A stretch of 64,000 nt of DNA from Cellulomonas sp. SG140 (GTDB lineage Bacteria; Actinomycetota; Actinomycetes; Actinomycetales; Cellulomonadaceae), in NCBI RefSeq assembly GCF_025770785.1, contig NZ_JANZLA010000005.1, forward strand, positions 190,679 through 254,678. Direction: 5' to 3'. Both the position numbers and the translations under genes were made by a program. Under the pieces are notes generated by a model. That model ran no database searches. It worked only from the letters and a program-made list of their open reading frames with translations, and was not told the origin of the DNA. Shown here piece by piece: positions 60,168 through 64,000 of the stretch. Numbering within the stretch: the first letter of the stretch is position 1; the number at the start of each line of letters is the position of its first letter.

Positions 60168-61814
60168 TCAGTCGGGCACGACCTCGGTGACCTGACCGTC
60201 CTCGACGTGCCACCGGCGGGTCAGCCGCACCGTGTCGAGCATCCGGCGGTCGTGGGTCACCAGCAGCACCGTGCCGTCGAACGCCTCGAGCGCCTGCTCC
60301 AGCTGCTCGATCGCGGGCAGGTCCAGGTGGTTGGTCGGCTCGTCCAGCACCAGCAGGTTCACCCCGCGCGCCTGCAGCAGGGCGAGCGCGGCCCGGGTCC
60401 GCTCCCCGGGCGACAGGGACGTGGCGGGCCGCGGGATGTGGTGGCCACCTAGCCCGAACTTCGCCAGCAGCGTGCGCACGTCGGCCGTCGGCCAGTCCGG
60501 CACCTCGCGCGAGAAAGCCGTGACCAGGGCGTCGTCACCCTCGAAGGCGGCTCGCGCCTGGTCCACCTCGCCGACCAGCACACCGGACCCGACGTCGACG
60601 CGGCCCTCGTCGGGGGTCAGCCGGCCGAGCAGCAGGCCGAGCAGCGTGGTCTTGCCGGCGCCGTTCGGGCCGGTGACCGCCACCCGGTCCTGCCAGTCGA
60701 GCTCCAGGTCCACCGGGCCGAGCCGGAAGTCGCCGCGCCGCACCACCGCGTGCCGCGCGACGCTGACCACGCTGCCGGACCGCGGTGCGCCCGCGATGGT
60801 CATCTGCAGCTGCCACTCCTTGCGCGGTTCGGCCACCTCGGTGAGCCGAGCGATCATCCGGTCCGTCTGCCGGGCCTTGGCGGCCTGCTTCTCCGACGTC
60901 TCACCGCGGAACTTCCGCACGAACTTGTCGTTGTCCGTCGCCTTGCGCCGGGCGTTGCGGACGCCCTTCTCCATCCAGGCGCGCTGCATCCGCGCCCGCG
61001 CCTGGAGCGCGTCCCGACGGGCCGCGTACTCCTCGTACGCCTCCCGCGCCTGCCGCCGAGCGGTCGAGCGCTCGTCCAGGTAGGCGTCGTACGAGCCGCC
61101 GTAGACGGCCACCCGCTGCAGGCTGCGGTCGATCTCCACGACCGACGTCACGGTGCGGGACAGGAACTCGCGGTCGTGGCTGACGACGACGACGGGCGCC
61201 GACGAGCGAGCGACGAAGTCCTCGAGCAGCGCCAGCCCCTCCAGGTCCAGGTCGTTGGTCGGCTCGTCCAGCAGGTAGAGGTCGTACCGGGACAGCAGCA
61301 GCGCGGCGAGCCCGACGCGGGCCGCCTCGCCACCGGACAGGGCCGTCATCGGCAGCCCGGGGTCCACACCGAGGCCCAGGTCGGCCAGCACCGAGCCGGT
61401 GCGGGCCTCCAGGTCCGCACCGCCGAGGGCCATCCAGCGTTCGAGCGCCTCGGCGAACTCGTCGTCCGCACCGTCGACCCCGGCGGCCAGCCGCTCCGCC
61501 GCGGCGTCCATGGCCACCTGCGTGGCGCCGACGCCGGTCCGCCGCTCCAGGTGCGCGTGCACCGACTCGTCCGGTCGCCGCTCGATCTCCTGCGCGAGGA
61601 AGCCCAGCTGGGCGTGGGTGGGCGACACCGACACGGTCCCTGCGTCGGGCCGACGCTCGCCGGCGAGGATGCGCAGCAGCGTGGACTTGCCGGCGCCGTT
61701 GGGCCCGACGAGCCCGACGACGTCACCTGGCGCGACGACGAGGTCGACCCCCGAGAACAGCTCGCGATCGCCGAAGCCGGCGGCCACCCCCTTGGCCTGC
61801 ACGGTCGCGCTCAT
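60168..61814 (-). CDS. ABC-F family ATP-binding protein
   Basis: 548 residues with two ATPase domains and no membrane segments, so a ribosome-associated ABC-F protein rather than a transporter. First domain: GPNGAGKST, LSGGEAARV, LYLLDEPTNDLD. Linker with the Arg/Lys-rich helical pair (ARMQRAWMEKGVRNARRKATDNDK). Second domain: GPNGAGKTT, LSPGERTRA, LLVLDEPTNHLD. Such proteins protect or tune ribosomes, some conferring antibiotic resistance. Which subtype is not clear. Confidence 0.93.
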   Translation of the reverse strand: MSATVQAKGVAAGFGDRELFSGVDLVVAPGDVVGLVGPNGAGKSTLLRILAGERRPDAGTVSVSPTHAQLGFLAQEIERRPDESVHAHLERRTGVGATQVAMDAAAERLAAGVDGADDEFAEALERWMALGGADLEARTGSVLADLGLGVDPGLPMTALSGGEAARVGLAALLLSRYDLYLLDEPTNDLDLEGLALLEDFVARSSAPVVVVSHDREFLSRTVTSVVEIDRSLQRVAVYGGSYDAYLDERSTARRQAREAYEEYAARRDALQARARMQRAWMEKGVRNARRKATDNDKFVRKFRGETSEKQAAKARQTDRMIARLTEVAEPRKEWQLQMTIAGAPRSGSVVSVARHAVVRRGDFRLGPVDLELDWQDRVAVTGPNGAGKTTLLGLLLGRLTPDEGRVDVGSGVLVGEVDQARAAFEGDDALVTAFSREVPDWPTADVRTLLAKFGLGGHHIPRPATSLSPGERTRAALALLQARGVNLLVLDEPTNHLDLPAIEQLEQALEAFDGTVLLVTHDRRMLDTVRLTRRWHVEDGQVTEVVPD

Positions 61815-62019
61815 GCCGAGGATTGTCCGGCAGGGCCGGCGTGAACCCCGAACGGATTCCTGGCGCGAGCGGTCGATGGAGGACGGGCCGGCGTCGGCAC
61901 GGGTTCCGCCGGCCGGCACTGGCCCCCGCCCGGCGGGCGGAGAAGACTGGCAGCAGGCGCCGCCTCACCGGTGAGCGAGTCGCCGGGCCGTCGTCGGGCA
62001 GCGCCGCGATGGAGGGGTC

Positions 62020-62901
62020 ATGAGCACGGAACAGCTCCAGCAGATGGCCACGGGCCGCGGCTTCATCGCCGCCCTGGACCAGAGCGGCGGCTCCACCCCC
62101 GGTGCGCTCAAGCGGTACGGCATCGAGACGTGGGCCGACGACGCGCAGATGTTCGAGCTGGTGCACGCGATGCGCTCGCGGATCATCACCAGCCGGGTGT
62201 TCGGCGGCGACCGCATCGTCGGCGCGATCCTGTTCGACCGCACGATGGAGAGCCAGATCGGCGGCATGGGCGCCGCCGAGTACCTGTGGCAGGTCAAGCA
62301 CGTCGCACCGTTCCTCAAGGTGGACAAGGGGCTGGTGGACGAGGCCGACGGCGTGCGGCTGATGAAGCCGATCCCGGACCTCGACGACGCGCTGAGCAGG
62401 GCGAACGGGCACGGGGTGTTCGGCACCAAGATGCGCTCGCTCGTCGTGCAGGCCGACAAGGGCGGCGTCGCGGCGATCGTCGACCAGCAGCTCGAGCTGG
62501 CGCAGCGCATCCTCGCGGCGGGGCTGATGCCGATCGTCGAGCCGGAGGTGGACATCCACAGCCCGACGAAGGGTCAGGCGGAGGACGTGCTCCGCTCGGC
62601 GCTGCACGACGGGCTCGACCGGCTGCCGACGGACGCCAAGGTGATGCTCAAGCTGACGCTGCCCGACCAGGACGGCTGGTGGACGCCGCTCGTCGAGCAC
62701 CCGCACGTGCTGCGCGTCGCGGCGCTGTCCGGCGGCTACACCCGTGCGGAGGCGGTGCAGCGGCTGGCGCGGCAGCCGGGGGTGATCGCCAGCTTCTCGC
62801 GGGCGCTGACCGAGGGCCTGACGGCGCAGCAGTCCGACGACGAGTTCGACGCGGTGCTCGACGGCTCCATCCAGGCGATCTACGACGCGTCGCTGACCTG
62901 A
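62020..62901 (+). CDS. Class I fructose-bisphosphate aldolase
   Basis: 293 residues. The start MSTEQLQQMATGRGFIAALDQSGGSTPGALKRYGI is typical of the short bacterial class I enzyme. Schiff-base lysines are in FLKVDKGL and VMLKLTLP; IVEPEVDIHSP and ALSGGYTR mark the phosphate-binding region. It splits fructose-1,6-bisphosphate into two triose phosphates. Ribosome site GGAGGGG precedes the ATG. Confidence 0.93.
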   Translation: MSTEQLQQMATGRGFIAALDQSGGSTPGALKRYGIETWADDAQMFELVHAMRSRIITSRVFGGDRIVGAILFDRTMESQIGGMGAAEYLWQVKHVAPFLKVDKGLVDEADGVRLMKPIPDLDDALSRANGHGVFGTKMRSLVVQADKGGVAAIVDQQLELAQRILAAGLMPIVEPEVDIHSPTKGQAEDVLRSALHDGLDRLPTDAKVMLKLTLPDQDGWWTPLVEHPHVLRVAALSGGYTRAEAVQRLARQPGVIASFSRALTEGLTAQQSDDEFDAVLDGSIQAIYDASLT

Positions 62902-62951
62902 GCCGCGGGCCGGGAGGCCCGCCCGGGACGCCCGCCGGGGGCCGACCGCAC

Positions 62952-62985
62952 GGCGCCGTCGTCGCGACACGCCGGCGACGGCGCC
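62952..62985 (+). terminator. Hairpin terminator after the aldolase gene
   Basis: Stem GGCGCCGTCG (62952-62961) / CGACGGCGCC (62976-62985), 14-base loop. Confidence 0.6.
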
Positions 62986-62992
62986 ACGCTCG

Positions 62993-63012
62993 TTCTCAGA
63001 ATCCTCTGAGAA
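62993..63012. promoter_or_regulatory. Perfect palindrome upstream of the FMN-binding protein gene
   Basis: TTCTCAGA-ATCC-TCTGAGAA, 76-95 bases before the ATG. AT-richer than its surroundings. Candidate operator; the binding protein is unknown. Confidence 0.5.
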
Positions 63013-63034
63013 TCGGCTGGTGCCGTGGGGCCCC

Positions 63035-63091
63035 ATGACGACGAGCGCGCCGACCCCGACCGGCGCAGCACGCCCGGCGACCGTCCGATGA
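63035..63091 (+). CDS. Possible 18-codon leader peptide (MTTSAPTPTGAARPATVR)
   Basis: Short frame from an ATG whose TGA overlaps the ATG of the next gene (ATGA), the usual coupling pattern in this genome. It has no strong ribosome site and may be chance. If real it would set translation of the FMN-binding protein. Confidence 0.25.
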   Translation: MTTSAPTPTGAARPATVR

Positions 63092-63735
63092 CGCCGCCGT
63101 CGCGCGGCTCCGCCCTGTACGCCGCGACGCTGGTCACCATCGGTGCGGCGGCCGGCGTGCGGTTCTTCACCACGACGCCGGACCTGCGCGCGACCGCCGC
63201 GCACGGCGCCGCCACGGGCGCACCGGTCACGGCGGCGGCCGTCGCCACACCGTCGTCCACGCCGACGGCGACCGGCAGCAGCCTCAGCTGGGGCCGCGGG
63301 CCGCACCCGTCGGCCACGCCGTCGCCGACCCCGTCGCGCACGCCGACCGTCCCTACCCAGCGACCGTCCCCGACCGCGACCCCGACGGCGACCCGCACCA
63401 CCGCGCCCGTGCCCGCGCCGAAGCCCGCCGCCCCGGCTCCCGCACCACCGCCGCCCGCACCGGTGACCACCGTGGTGGTCGGCTCCACCGTCCAGACCCC
63501 GTACGGCCCCGTGCAGGTGCAGGTGACGTTCACCGGCACCGCGATCACCGCGGCGCAGGCGCTGCAGGCACCGTCCGGTGGCTACAGCAGCCAGGTCAGC
63601 TCGTTCTCCGTCCCGGTGCTGTCCCGCGAGGCGGTCGCGGCCGGCTCGGCGAACATCGCGGCGGTGTCCGGGGCGTCCTACACGTCCGCCGGGTACAAGC
63701 AGTCGCTGCAGTACGCCATCGACCACCGCGGCTGA
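63088..63735 (+). CDS. Exported FMN-binding-domain protein
   Basis: 215 residues from the ATG at 63088. An N-terminal membrane anchor (ALYAATLVTIGAAAGVRFF) is followed by a Thr/Pro/Ser-rich linker and a C-terminal FMN-binding domain: VVVGSTVQTPYGPVQVQVTF and the covalent-FMN motif AVSGASYTSAGYKQSLQYAI, where the conserved SGAxYTS Thr carries the flavin. Such proteins shuttle electrons outside the membrane, often with ferric-reductase or ApbE genes; neither is in view. A longer GTG start at 63025 is the alternative. Confidence 0.87.
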   Translation: MTPPSRGSALYAATLVTIGAAAGVRFFTTTPDLRATAAHGAATGAPVTAAAVATPSSTPTATGSSLSWGRGPHPSATPSPTPSRTPTVPTQRPSPTATPTATRTTAPVPAPKPAAPAPAPPPPAPVTTVVVGSTVQTPYGPVQVQVTFTGTAITAAQALQAPSGGYSSQVSSFSVPVLSREAVAAGSANIAAVSGASYTSAGYKQSLQYAIDHRG

Positions 63736-63742
63736 CGCAGGC

Positions 63743-64000
63743 TCAGCGGACCGCCTCGCGCGCCAGCACCAGGTAGCAGCTGGCCGTCCATGTGTACGCC
63801 CGGTCGCGCAGCCCCTCGCCGGTCAGCGCGTCGAAGTTCTCCGCGAACCCGTGCGCCTCGCACAGCCGTCGGAACCGCGTGCTCACCTCGTCGGCCAGCT
63901 CGTCCCGGCCGGCCCGGCGCAGGCCGTCGACCAGGAGCATCGTCGACGGCGCCCAGATGGGACCGCGCCAGTAGCCGTCCGCCTCGTACTGCGGCGAGTC
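63743..64000 (-). CDS. C-terminal part of a GH63-like glycosidase, cut by window end
   Basis: Only the last 85 codons are present. YWRGPIWAPSTMLLVDGLRRAG and YTWTASCYLVLA are typical of the (alpha/alpha)6 catalytic domain of GH63-like enzymes such as mannosylglycerate or glucosylglycerate hydrolases. Exact specificity cannot be judged from this fragment. It is convergent with the FMN-binding protein gene, seven bases away. Confidence 0.8.
   Translation of the reverse strand, partial: DSPQYEADGYWRGPIWAPSTMLLVDGLRRAGRDELADEVSTRFRRLCEAHGFAENFDALTGEGLRDRAYTWTASCYLVLAREAVR

Overview
The window is about 72% G+C, uses many GTG and one likely TTG start, and couples genes through ATGA/GTGA overlaps. 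It carries LacI- and ROK-controlled sugar importers, a GH5 glycosidase, a GH13 phosphorylase, ECF sigma factors, a serine/threonine kinase and DUF2202/DUF2231 proteins. This fits a saprophytic high-GC actinobacterium; Cellulomonas or a close relative is my best guess, not proven. I saw no rRNA, CRISPR array, insertion sequence or prophage. One tRNA (Lys, TTT) is present.

Layout. 1-4580 (minus): oligopeptide ABC importer, with the ATPase cut by the window edge. 4745-6879: alkylation repair pair, Ogt plus an AdaA-AlkA fusion. 6951-9406: ECF sigma factor with a translationally coupled membrane protein and a related membrane-anchored protein. 9624-16807: housekeeping and accessory genes (LysE exporter, HNH nuclease, ECF42-type sigma with its DGPF partner, PCD-VOC fusion, SDR/TetR divergent pair with two clear operators). 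16877-23914: LacI-controlled sucrose-type ABC importer with a GxSxG esterase and sucrose phosphorylase. 24120-25957: RDD protein and adenine deaminase. 26022-31928: second sugar ABC operon with a cytoplasmic GH5 enzyme and a ROK repressor. 32129-37388: LysR/EamA pair, sugar O-acetyltransferase, a chemoreceptor with a CZB zinc domain, and an RluA pseudouridine synthase.

The most unusual part is 37455-52506, a sulfur/thiol-redox and metalloid island. On the minus strand (48854 to 41612) lies an apparent operon: TusA, MvhD-type Fe-S protein, DsrE2-like protein, a 910-residue HdrA protein with a GltD-like NAD(P)H module inserted, a complete HdrA, a small winged-helix-like protein, and an HdrC-NarI membrane fusion resembling QmoC. 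It looks like a Qmo/Hdr-type membrane oxidoreductase fed by sulfur carriers. No HdrB, AprAB or DsrAB is present in the window. A second DsrE protein sits nearby behind a CPVCNK membrane protein. The two loci share a 14-bp TACCC-N4-GGGTA palindrome that resembles CsoR/CstR-family operators, so a persulfide or copper sensor elsewhere in the genome may control both. Divergently transcribed are an ArsR regulator, an ArsP-type permease, a thioredoxin-like protein and a TDT-family exporter, followed by ArsC and an ArsR-phosphatase fusion.

53404-64000 holds a Ser/Thr kinase with a lipoprotein, a two-component system, a Tat-exported beta-propeller protein, small membrane proteins, an ABC-F protein, class I fructose-bisphosphate aldolase, an FMN-binding-domain protein and the 3' end of a GH63-like glycosidase. 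Most convergent junctions have strong GC-rich hairpin terminators.
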